A DNA stretch of 7,655 nucleotides, taken from positions 1-7,655 of the forward strand of contig PWGH01000073.1 in the NCBI GenBank assembly GCA_003555285.1. Direction: 5' to 3'. Of this stretch, positions 1-6,087 are shown one piece after another. This DNA is from Thioalkalivibrio sp. Lineage in GTDB: Bacteria; Pseudomonadota; Gammaproteobacteria; Ectothiorhodospirales; Ectothiorhodospiraceae. Positions within the stretch are counted from its first letter, which is position 1; each line of letters begins with the position of its first letter. A program made the position numbers and the translations under genes. The notes below the pieces were generated by a model, which made no database searches, had not been told where the DNA came from, and saw nothing but the letters and a program-made list of their open reading frames with translations.

Positions 1-140
1 GGCCTTTAGCGTCGGGCGGTGCGCGTGATCATCGGTATGGTGCGGTCCGAAAAGCGCCTGTTCGGGGTCGATGCCGGGGTGCGACCGCACTGAGCGCGGC
101 GGGTGCTACACGGTGTTCGGTCGGCGCGGCCGCGGACCCG
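1..140. other. No supportable gene (3' flank of the peptidase gene)
   Basis: This stretch follows the stop codon of the minus-strand peptidase gene. On the plus strand one frame reads without a stop from base 10 to a TGA at 91-93 and looks mildly protein-like, but it is closed on its 5' side by a TAG at 7-9. It has no clear ribosome binding site and no family I recognise. No T-tailed hairpin is visible as a terminator for the peptidase gene. Confidence 0.4.
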
Positions 141-2225
141 TCAGGTGCCGTCCGGCGTGAGCTCGATGCGCAGCGGTTGGGTCTGCGCGGGCCAGACCCC
201 GGTGTCCCTGGTGCGACCGTCTTCGTCCTGCACCACGTAGCTGCGGTGGCCGTGGTGGCGCAGCGTCGCCACCAGATTGACCAGCCCCGAACCGTCCTCG
301 GCACTGACCACGACCGTGCGGGTGCCGGGCAGGGTCCACATGCGGGCATGACCGCGTTGGGCCATCGGTTCCGGGGGCTGGGGTGCCTCGGCCTGTTCCA
401 GCCACCGGGTGACATCGTCGGTGCTGCCCAGCAGCAGCAGCGGGCGGTCCGGGTCGAACTGCTGCGCGGTCGCGGGCCGCTGTTCGAGGATGCGCTGAGC
501 CAGGGGTTCGAGGCCGGCCTGGGTAGCGATCAGGCGCGTATTCGGGTCCAGGGTCACCGTGCGCAGGATTGTCGGCGGATCCGGGAGGCGCCGGAGCAGG
601 TGGTAATCGGGATCGACCGCGATTGAAATCGGGGGGGCATCGAGCCCCAGGCGAAACGGCGTCCGGCGCTGCTCCACTTCGATCACCGTGTGCCGGTGTT
701 CAGCGTCCGGTTGCGCGTGCCCGGGTCCCTCACCGCCGGGGGATTCGTCAGTCCTGATTCCGACCACGACCGGCACCCGCAGCGGCCAGGCTGCGGCGTC
801 CTGCACCTGTTCGAGTACACCCTGCAAGACCCATCCGCCGTTCTCGGCTTCCAGGGTGACCGAGTGCACGGCGAGTTCGGGTATCCCGGGGCGGTCCACC
901 CAGGCGCTGAAAAACTCTGCCAAATCTTCGCCGGCCGCATCGCTGAAGGCGCGCTCGAGGTCTGCCCAACGCGTGACCTCGAACAGATGCCGGTCCCGGA
1001 TCAGGCGGGTGCCGGCATCGAAGGCCGGGTCGCCGATCCGTTCGCGCAACATGTGGAACATCAGTGCGCCGCGGTTGTAGCCGATCACCCGTTGTACCCC
1101 CTGGCTGCCGCCGCTGAAGGCGCGCAGCGGCTGCTCCCGTTCGGGGGGTATCCAGGTCGAGTCCAGCAGCCAGCGGTAGCGCGTCTCCCGCGCCTGACCG
1201 CGCCGCTCGTCCAGGTAGTAGTCGGCCATGAAGGTAGTCAAGGCCTCCGACCAGTTACCCGAGTCGTAGTCCACCCGGACCCCGGTGCCCCACCAGTTGT
1301 GCATCAATTCGTGGGCGAGCGAGGTGCGCGGAATGAAGGGCAGCGGGATCACCCGCTCCCCCAACAACGTGAAGCCCGGAAAGGCGAAACCCACCGGCAT
1401 CGGCGAGGCTGCGATGGTGAAGCTTCGGTAGGGATAGGCGCCGGCGCGGGCATTGAAGGCCACCAGATACTCCGCGGTGTGGTCCAGATAGGTCTGGGCA
1501 TGCTCGCGGTCCAGGGTTTCCGGAAACAGGGTGCGGATCTGCACGCCCTCGACCTCCACTGTGCGTGCCGCCCATGGCCCGGTTGCGAGTACGATCGCAT
1601 CGACGCGCGGGTGCTCGAAGACGGCACTGTAGTGGCCCTGCACCTGCGGTTCTTCCACCAGCGAACCGGTGGCCACGAAGCGCTGGCTGGCCGGTACGCG
1701 GGCGCTGAGCCGCAGGGCCACGTCGCCGATGTCTTCGAAACGGGGATACCAGCCGGATTCGGGCGGCAGAAATCCGCCATCGGGGCCAAGAAACAGGCGG
1801 CTGCGCATCGGGTCCCCGTCGGGCAGCCCTCCGGACCAGCTCAGGCTTACCGGGATGTCCGTATCCAGCTCTAACCGGTAGCGCTGCGGCCCGCTCCGGG
1901 TGATCGGTAGATCCTGACCGTCCGCCCGAGCCTGCTCGATCTCCAGTTCCCCGATCAGGTGAAATTCGTGTACCCCCGCGGTGAGCGGCAGGCGCATCTG
2001 GCCTTCAATCCGACCCTGGGCCGGGTCCAGCCGCAGGTCCAGAAGCATTAAGGGCAGACCTTGTGCCTGTACCGGGGGGGCGGGATCGCTGCCGGCCGGA
2101 CCCGCGAGCGGCGGGCCTGCGGCAGCCGTGGTGCCGAAGATCAGAACGGCGAGTACCAAGACCCAGGGTTCGACGACCCGGGTTCTGAGGGCTTGCGTTC
2201 TCGGAAGCGGGACCTTGGGGCGCAT
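141..2225 (-). CDS. Exported M1-like zinc metallopeptidase with altered GAMEN motif
   Basis: The product is 694 residues from this start and is predicted to be a periplasmic or membrane-anchored zinc peptidase of the M1 (gluzincin) fold. An Arg-rich start is followed by a hydrophobic segment (about 21-36) ending in Ala-Ala-Ala, which looks like a signal peptide. The zinc site is HELMH at 305-309 with Glu327 as third ligand, a spacing of 17 residues where M1 enzymes usually have 18. Tyr383 in GYNRGALMFHMLR matches the M1 catalytic tyrosine region. The GAMEN exopeptidase motif is replaced by GFAFP at 279-283, so aminopeptidase activity is doubtful. Residues from about 550 form an extra C-terminal region I do not recognise. 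The gene lies downstream of the ChaN-PDZ gene on the same strand and is probably cotranscribed with it. The start is uncertain: an in-frame ATG at 2339 has a GGAG 11 nt upstream but would add 38 residues before the signal peptide. The family is fairly sure; the substrate is unknown. Confidence 0.85.
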   Translation of the reverse strand: MRPKVPLPRTQALRTRVVEPWVLVLAVLIFGTTAAAGPPLAGPAGSDPAPPVQAQGLPLMLLDLRLDPAQGRIEGQMRLPLTAGVHEFHLIGELEIEQARADGQDLPITRSGPQRYRLELDTDIPVSLSWSGGLPDGDPMRSRLFLGPDGGFLPPESGWYPRFEDIGDVALRLSARVPASQRFVATGSLVEEPQVQGHYSAVFEHPRVDAIVLATGPWAARTVEVEGVQIRTLFPETLDREHAQTYLDHTAEYLVAFNARAGAYPYRSFTIAASPMPVGFAFPGFTLLGERVIPLPFIPRTSLAHELMHNWWGTGVRVDYDSGNWSEALTTFMADYYLDERRGQARETRYRWLLDSTWIPPEREQPLRAFSGGSQGVQRVIGYNRGALMFHMLRERIGDPAFDAGTRLIRDRHLFEVTRWADLERAFSDAAGEDLAEFFSAWVDRPGIPELAVHSVTLEAENGGWVLQGVLEQVQDAAAWPLRVPVVVGIRTDESPGGEGPGHAQPDAEHRHTVIEVEQRRTPFRLGLDAPPISIAVDPDYHLLRRLPDPPTILRTVTLDPNTRLIATQAGLEPLAQRILEQRPATAQQFDPDRPLLLLGSTDDVTRWLEQAEAPQPPEPMAQRGHARMWTLPGTRTVVVSAEDGSGLVNLVATLRHHGHRSYVVQDEDGRTRDTGVWPAQTQPLRIELTPDGT

Positions 2226-2385
2226 CTTGGTGGCAGCTCGGGTTCCTCGACTCCGATCCCCGGAATCCAGTATGCCTGGACCTTGCTCGTTGCCGAGGAG
2301 CCGCCGGCGGAGCCTGACAAAAGAAAGTGGGTGTTTCATGCGCCTTGGTTCTCCGGGTCGGTAGCCCCTCTTGCCTTCGGGCGGC

Positions 2386-3561
2386 TCATTCGGGGTCGTT
2401 TCCCGTGGGCGGTGCACGGAAGCGGGCGAGAATCTCCATCGTCTCATCCCCGCGCAGCACGCGCAGCGGCAGCACATGCCCGGGTTGTTGCCGACGCACC
2501 ACCGCCACCAGGTCCGCTGGCTGTTGCAAGGTCTGGTCGGCGGCTTCGGTAAGGACGTCTCCGGTTTCGAGTCCGGCGGCTTCGGCCACGGAATTTGGCA
2601 GCACGGATTGAATTCGGACCCCGGCCGGGTCTGGTGTGATCTGCACGCCGAGCATCAGGGGTCGGGGGGGCTCGTGGCGATCTCCGGCTGCTAGTCCGAA
2701 CACCGCATCGGCGATACCGGGTTCCCAGTTCTCGCATTCGGCGGTGATCTCCCAGGGCAGGAGAGTTCGGGATGTGTCGATGTCCAGGTCGCCTAACTGG
2801 TGGGGCACGCCGTGCCCGAATTGCAGGTGTCCGGAACCGATGATGCCGACCGCGAGGGCGTCTCCGGCGGCGGCTTCGGCGAGGCCGGCCGCCATCGCCC
2901 GATCCCAGACGAGTTGCGACCGCACGAACCGGTCCAGGTCGTTATTCCCGTGGTGCAAGGAGGCTGGATGTTCGGCCAGCACCTGCTCCAGGCGTTCGCG
3001 GTAGGCCTCGGGTGCGTCCAGGGGCGGCGGGATATGATGGCGTTCCTCTGGAGGAACGGCTTCCCAGCCCTCGGTGACCAGGCGGTCGCGCAGGGTCGCA
3101 TCGACATTGATCCCACGCAGCGGGATTCGGTGCATGCGAGCGAAGTGCAGGATGGGCAGGTAGAGTTGGGGATCAAAGCCCCAGGCCTGATTCCAATTGC
3201 TTTGTTCGAGGAACGCCTGCTCGTCGAGTTCGCCGGCGACCCAGGCATCCAGAGCCGGCTGGGCCTCTCGCGGCAGCATCTCGAGGCCGATCACCAGGTT
3301 GGACCGTTGCGCATGCAGCCCCGCCAGGGTGTGCAATTGCCAGCGATGGTGTTCCATGCGGTCGTGGCGCTCCCCCAACAGAACCACGTCAGCCTGCGCC
3401 AGCTCGGCAAACAGGCGCTCGGGAGCCCACTCTTCGCCTTGTGCATCGTGCCATTGCCCGGGTGCCGGGCAGCCGCCGTGCGTTGCGGCGCTGGCGGCCG
3501 CAGCCATCGCGGTGAGGGAAAAGAGGCCGATCACGGCCACGGACGCGGCGAGAACTCTCAT
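2386..3561 (-). CDS. ChaN family (haem-binding-like) exported protein with C-terminal PDZ domain
   Basis: The product is 391 residues. A signal peptide (about 1-26, ending in Ala-Ser-Ala-Ala) sends it to the periplasm. Residues about 45-275 match the ChaN/Cofac_haem_bdg_2 family: VVLLGERHD at 59-67 followed by HHRWQ at 71-75, GLEML at 92-96, and GIIGSGHLQFG at 239-249. Characterised ChaN proteins bind haem and are linked to iron uptake; whether this one does is inferred. Residues about 302-382 form a PDZ domain (LGVQI, then AAGLETGDVL at 328-337), a fusion suggesting that it docks onto a protein tail or a protease. No lipobox precedes Cys31, so it is probably soluble rather than a lipoprotein. 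The start is well set: AGGAG lies 6 nt before the ATG. The ORF stays open 130 codons further upstream, but that part looks non-coding. The M1-like peptidase gene follows on the same strand. Confidence 0.88.
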   Translation of the reverse strand: MRVLAASVAVIGLFSLTAMAAAASAATHGGCPAPGQWHDAQGEEWAPERLFAELAQADVVLLGERHDRMEHHRWQLHTLAGLHAQRSNLVIGLEMLPREAQPALDAWVAGELDEQAFLEQSNWNQAWGFDPQLYLPILHFARMHRIPLRGINVDATLRDRLVTEGWEAVPPEERHHIPPPLDAPEAYRERLEQVLAEHPASLHHGNNDLDRFVRSQLVWDRAMAAGLAEAAAGDALAVGIIGSGHLQFGHGVPHQLGDLDIDTSRTLLPWEITAECENWEPGIADAVFGLAAGDRHEPPRPLMLGVQITPDPAGVRIQSVLPNSVAEAAGLETGDVLTEAADQTLQQPADLVAVVRRQQPGHVLPLRVLRGDETMEILARFRAPPTGNDPE

Positions 3562-3814
3562 CAAGGACTCCTGGGCGGGCGATTTAACGTAGGAGCTGAA
3601 GGCGGTCCGTAAGTTCGATGCGGACACAAGGTCACGGTCGGCTTGGGTGTAATGATCCCGTGGCGCGCCGGTGGTCGGGTCGACCCGGGACTGGTCATGG
3701 CGAGGTGTACAGCGGCACCACGCGCCGTAGCGGCGAAACGCCGGGGCATCGGGAAGCGCAGAACTCCACGTGCCGACGGCCTCGCACGCGGCATGGCGTC
3801 TTGGATGCATCGAA
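3562..3814. other. Non-coding gap upstream of the ChaN-PDZ gene
   Basis: No gene is supportable here on either strand; the ORFs that cross it have no ribosome binding site and no family resemblance. It should hold the promoter or leader of the ChaN-peptidase unit, but I found no convincing -35/-10 pair. It contains an inverted repeat GTCCG/CGGAC with an 11-nt loop near 3605-3625 and a perfect 12-base palindrome CGGGTCGACCCG at 3676-3687. Either could arise by chance in GC-rich DNA. Confidence 0.4.
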
Positions 3815-3841
3815 CGGCCCGCGAAAGCTGATGGCGGGCCG
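3815..3841 (-). terminator. GC-rich hairpin, candidate terminator of the small membrane protein gene
   Basis: CGGCCCGC at 3815-3822 pairs perfectly with GCGGGCCG at 3834-3841, leaving an 11-nt loop. Read on the minus strand, the stem starts 9 nt after the TGA of the 44-residue membrane protein gene. The bases after the stem (TTCGATG) are only weakly T-rich, so it may be a leaky terminator or an RNA-stabilising stem rather than a classical intrinsic terminator. Confidence 0.45.
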
Positions 3842-3850
3842 CGATGTCCG

Positions 3851-3985
3851 TCAGGAGGCGGGCGGTTCGGCTGGCGGCGGCTGGTAGCTCTTGATGGCCA
3901 GGAAGACCAGAAGGCCCACGATAACGGCCACTGAGGCGCCGAGTGCTGCAATGGTCCCGTATAAGATCAAGTCACCGTATTCCAT
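3851..3985 (-). CDS. Small single-pass membrane protein (44 aa)
   Basis: This gene is short and easily missed. It encodes 44 residues: a short start (MEYGDLILYG), one strongly hydrophobic segment at about 7-31 rich in Ala, Val, Ile and Leu, then IKSYQ and a Pro/Glu tail (PPPAEPPAS). A GGAG lies 8 nt before the ATG, a promoter-like pair sits about 30 bp further upstream, and a GC hairpin follows the stop. I do not recognise the family. Its size and layout are like those of small accessory subunits of membrane complexes, such as the CydX and CcoQ type, but no sequence match to either is claimed. It is on the same strand as the ChaN-PDZ gene, 289 bp away, so cotranscription is possible but unproven. 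Confidence 0.7.
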   Translation of the reverse strand: MEYGDLILYGTIAALGASVAVIVGLLVFLAIKSYQPPPAEPPAS

Positions 3986-4019
3986 GCAATCCGCTCCGGT
4001 GGGAATCAAATTCGAGTTC

Positions 4020-4049
4020 AGCATAGATCCGGGATCGCGGTGGAGGCAA
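4020..4049 (-). promoter_or_regulatory. Possible sigma70 promoter of the small membrane protein gene
   Basis: On the minus strand, TTGCCT (4049-4044) and TATGCT (4025-4020) are separated by 18 bp. Each matches 4 of 6 consensus bases. Transcription would begin near 4013, leaving a leader of under 30 nt before the ATG at 3985, with room for the GGAG. The match is moderate and could be chance. Confidence 0.4.
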
Positions 4050-4141
4050 GAGCTTCGACCCCAATCGTCTTGGGCGCCCTGCGCGGGAATGGTTTACGCG
4101 GATTCTGAAGCCAGCGGCAAATCGCATGGGCCGCGCAGCGT

Positions 4142-4175
4142 GCGCTGAGAAAGCCAGGGTGGCTTTAATCAGCGC
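4142..4175. repeat. Strong two-part stem-loop in the divergent intergenic region
   Basis: GCGCTGA (4142-4148) pairs with TCAGCGC (4169-4175), and inside it AAAGCC (4150-4155) pairs with GGCTTT (4161-4166) around a 5-nt AGGGT loop. That gives 13 base pairs broken only by a 1x2 internal loop. Neither side carries a T-run, and no gene points into it in a way that explains a terminator. It ends 57 bp before the DUF3634 ATG, so it may be an operator, a leader structure or an extragenic palindrome. Confidence 0.6.
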
Positions 4176-4204
4176 TTCCGTAAGCAATTCCGGTCAACGC
4201 GGAT

Positions 4205-4219
4205 CCCTGGCGATCAGGG
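4205..4219 (+). promoter_or_regulatory. Small hairpin just before the DUF3634 start
   Basis: CCCTG and CAGGG pair around a 5-nt loop (GCGAT), ending 13 nt before the ATG at 4233. The G-rich stretch that would act as ribosome binding site (GGTGGGG) starts within or right after the 3' arm, so the hairpin could affect translation. It is short, so confidence is limited. Confidence 0.35.
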
Positions 4220-4232
4220 TGGGGACCCGCGT

Positions 4233-4583
4233 ATGCTTTGGACCATGATTCCGATCTCGATCTTCATTGCACTTTCGGTGGGGGTTATCGTCGTCCTGGT
4301 GGTCTTCGTCCGGGTTACCCGAATCCGCTTCGTGATCGACGTGCAGGAGGCCACGGCCCGGGTGCGGCGCGGCGATCCCCCCGCGGCCTTCGTGCGTGCC
4401 TGCAGCGAGGTGGCGCGCATGCACCGGTTCGCGCGCGGCCGGGTTACCGGCCTGCGCACCGGCAGCGGCATCGAGCTGCGTTTTTCTCCCGACATCCCAT
4501 TACGTGCCCATCAACCCTTGCGCAACGCCTGGATTCCACCCACCTCGGGTGGTCCCGGCGGCGCCGGCCGCGCAGCGGGTTGA
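4233..4583 (+). CDS. DUF3634 family small membrane protein
   Basis: The product is 116 residues. An N-terminal membrane segment (about 5-28, Ile/Val/Leu-rich) is followed by a basic cytoplasmic-type domain. The run VRVTRIRFVIDVQEATARVRRG at 26-47, the PPAAFVRACSEVARMH region at 49-64 and LRFSPDIP at 82-89 follow the pattern I know for DUF3634, a gammaproteobacterial family of unknown function. The last 15 or so residues are Gly/Pro/Ala-rich and appear to be an extra tail. The start at 4233 has only a G-rich, non-ideal ribosome binding site; an in-frame ATG at 4245 is the alternative. The diguanylate cyclase gene begins 36 bp downstream on the same strand, so the two are probably cotranscribed. 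The family call is good; the role is unknown. Confidence 0.8.
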   Translation: MLWTMIPISIFIALSVGVIVVLVVFVRVTRIRFVIDVQEATARVRRGDPPAAFVRACSEVARMHRFARGRVTGLRTGSGIELRFSPDIPLRAHQPLRNAWIPPTSGGPGGAGRAAG

Positions 4584-4619
4584 CCTTCATGCCACGGTCA
4601 CTGAGCATAGCCATCATCT

Positions 4620-5633
4620 ATGGCACCTAAACGGTCATCCCGAAGCACCTGCAAGGTCATCGAGTCGGTGCTCCACCTGACCGAACAGCGTGATGAACTG
4701 CCGTTGCTGCACAGCCTCCAGGAATCTCTGTTGGAGATGTTGCCGGCGGTGCAGATGGCGATCATCGCGTTGGCACCGGACCCGGATGGTGGCCAACTCG
4801 TCCAGGATTCGCTTGGTCCGGTCCCCGAGCCGATGTTCCCGGTCACACCCGCCCTGGTGGCCGAGGTCGGCCGTCTGGATACGGCCACACCGATGAGCCA
4901 CTGGTTTCAGGGCGGTCAGAGCTACCTGATCAGCGCCTTGGGTGCCCCCGGGGAGGGGCGGCGAAAGGCCATCGCAATCCGGCAGCCGGACTGGCCGGAG
5001 GCTGACGAGCGCACCGCTATCGGCATGTTGAAGATTTACGGCAACTATGCGCGCATATTGGCGGACAGCGAACGCGACACCCTGACCGGCCTGTACAACC
5101 GCAAGAAGCTGGAGCAAAAGCTGAGCGAGTTGCTCATCAGTCGGGGCCACGGCCGCCAACGTGAGAACGATCCGGGTAAGGCGGACTACCTGGCTATCCT
5201 CGACCTGGATCACTTCAAGCGGATCAACGATACCTTTGGGCACCTGATTGGCGACGAGGTCTTGCTGGTCTTTGCCAACCTGATGTGCCAAGCCCTGCGC
5301 GACGAGGACTGGGTGTTCCGGTATGGGGGTGAGGAATTCGTGGTATTGGTCAAGGACGTCTCCCCCAGCGCGATCTCGTGCATCCTCGAACGTCTCCGGG
5401 TACGGGTGCAGGAGCATGTATTTCCTCAGGTAGGGCGGGTTCGGGTGAGTGTTGGATACACCGTGATCGATGGGCAGGCATTGCCGCCCTATGTCTTCGA
5501 GGAGGCCGATCAGGCCCTGTATTACGCGAAGGCGAACGGACGTAACCGCGTGTGCGGCTACCGTGCCCTGGTGGATGGCGGTGCGTTGGCGCCGGAAACG
5601 CACCTCACCGGCTCCGTCGAACTCTTCACCTGA
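4620..5633 (+). CDS. GGDEF diguanylate cyclase
   Basis: The product is 337 residues and should join two GTP into the second messenger cyclic di-GMP. Residues about 15-145 form an N-terminal domain without membrane segments; its size and layout suggest a GAF-like sensor, though I cannot confirm that. A helix (MLKIYGNYARILADSERD) links it to a complete GGDEF domain from DTLTGLYNR (153-161). Asp195, Asn203 and Asp212 match the metal and guanine-binding residues of PleD. The signature is GGEEF at 236-240, and RDED at 227-230 lies five residues before it, the normal place of the RxxD inhibitory site, so product feedback is expected. There is no EAL domain. The start has a weak ribosome binding site (GAGC about 14 nt upstream), and translation may partly depend on the DUF3634 gene just before it. 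It is probably cytoplasmic and active. Confidence 0.93.
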   Translation: MAPKRSSRSTCKVIESVLHLTEQRDELPLLHSLQESLLEMLPAVQMAIIALAPDPDGGQLVQDSLGPVPEPMFPVTPALVAEVGRLDTATPMSHWFQGGQSYLISALGAPGEGRRKAIAIRQPDWPEADERTAIGMLKIYGNYARILADSERDTLTGLYNRKKLEQKLSELLISRGHGRQRENDPGKADYLAILDLDHFKRINDTFGHLIGDEVLLVFANLMCQALRDEDWVFRYGGEEFVVLVKDVSPSAISCILERLRVRVQEHVFPQVGRVRVSVGYTVIDGQALPPYVFEEADQALYYAKANGRNRVCGYRALVDGGALAPETHLTGSVELFT

Positions 5634-5824
5634 AGCACAGGCGAGCCACCCTGCGTAGTTCCCCATGCCGGCCCCGTGCCGCGTCTTCGCAAGGGCAGCC
5701 AGGCGCTCGGACCCACCCGCGCGGCGTGTTGTGCGATAGCCACAATAACCGGGCCGATGTGCGGAAACTGTGACATAAAAATAACAATGGTTTCGCAACA
5801 CGCTGTTTTGGCGGGGTGCTACCT

Positions 5825-5840
5825 AGGCGTCCGCACGCCT
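5825..5840. repeat. Perfect 6-bp stem-loop within a larger inverted repeat
   Basis: AGGCGT and ACGCCT pair around a CCGC loop. The stem sits next to the 3' arm of an outer inverted repeat, GCAACA at 5795-5800 and TGTTGC at 5840-5845. No T-run follows, so it does not look like an intrinsic terminator. It may belong to the leader RNA or to a protein-binding site. Confidence 0.4.
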
Positions 5841-5955
5841 GTTGCAATCCGATCGCGATCCTTATCCTTCTAAGCGTGAAAGCGTGGTACGGAATCGGCA
5901 TGCGATTGATCACAGATTAATCGCAGACGGGTGGCTGGTTCTACAGGCTTTCACG

Positions 5956-5990
5956 TATGGAGATACAGGCACCTATGGAGGCGTATGGAG
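5956..5990 (+). repeat. Three direct copies of TATGGAG
   Basis: TATGGAG occurs at 5956-5962, 5974-5980 and 5984-5990, about 100 bp before the first PRC-barrel gene. The starts are 18 and 10 bp apart. Repeated heptamers upstream of a gene can be regulator half-sites, but no regulator is identified and the copies could be chance. Confidence 0.4.
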
Positions 5991-6075
5991 GGGTAAAAAT
6001 CTTCATGCAGTGGTATCCATCTGGATCCCTGCAAATGGCATTTTTTATTCTCAGGAATGCCCTGATCTACAGCCT

Positions 6076-6082
6076 AAGGAGG
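6076..6082 (+). promoter_or_regulatory. Consensus Shine-Dalgarno of paralogue 1; decides the start
   Basis: AAGGAGG is followed by two adjacent ATG codons at 6085 and 6088. The spacing is 2 nt to the first and 5 nt to the second. The same 5-nt spacing is seen for paralogues 2 and 3, so the second ATG (6088) is preferred. Confidence 0.8.
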
Positions 6083-6087
6083 TCATG

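Larger units (their letters stand above)
5634..6087 (+). promoter_or_regulatory. 454-bp non-coding leader upstream of the PRC-barrel gene family
   Basis: No gene is supportable here. An open frame runs from 5842 into the next gene, but it lacks a normal start and the strong ribosome binding site lies at 6076-6082. The stretch is more AT-rich than the genes around it, with an A-rich tract near 5774-5786 and a T-rich tract near 6041-6049. It holds a hairpin at 5825-5840, three TATGGAG copies at 5956-5990, and inverted repeats ATCCA/TGGAT (6015-6026) and GGCATT/AATGCC (6037-6061). I could not name a convincing promoter, though one must lie here if the family is transcribed on its own. No clear terminator for the diguanylate cyclase gene was found. 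Confidence 0.5.

Noticed and set aside
10..93. Possible tail of a plus-strand gene ending at TGA 91-93
   Set aside because: A TAG at 7-9 closes the frame on its 5' side. The remaining frame is under 30 codons and has no convincing start signal, so neither a gene tail nor a small gene can be supported.
690..1874. 394-residue open frame on the plus strand
   Set aside because: It is antisense to the M1-like peptidase, which has a clear zinc motif; the plus-strand product has no recognisable domain.
3469..3480. Lipoprotein lipobox at Cys31 of the ChaN-PDZ protein
   Set aside because: The residues before the cysteine are Thr-His-Gly-Gly, which is not a lipobox, and a normal signal peptidase I site lies just upstream.
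2800..3612. 270-residue open frame on the plus strand
   Set aside because: It is antisense to the ChaN-PDZ gene, which has both domains and a strong ribosome binding site.
3676..3687. Perfect 12-base palindrome CGGGTCGACCCG as an operator
   Set aside because: It is short and GC-rich, so chance is likely, and no promoter elements were found around it.
3562..3951. Upstream extension of the ChaN frame by 130 codons
   Set aside because: The added part is Arg/Pro/Ser-rich with no domain, and it would bury the signal peptide. The ATG at 3561 has an ideal AGGAG site. The extension also overlaps the small membrane protein gene.
4635..5801. 388-residue open frame on the minus strand
   Set aside because: It lies opposite the diguanylate cyclase gene, whose motifs are complete. 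The antisense frame shows no family pattern or ribosome binding site and is a GC-rich shadow.
5842..5868. Sigma70 promoter TTGCAA...TATCCT before the PRC genes
   Set aside because: The spacer is only 15 bp and the -10 match is weak, so it was not listed as a promoter.
5842..6087. Upstream extension of paralogue 1 by 82 codons
   Set aside because: It would begin at a non-ATG codon and would place the signal peptide in mid-protein; the consensus Shine-Dalgarno at 6076-6082 marks the real start.
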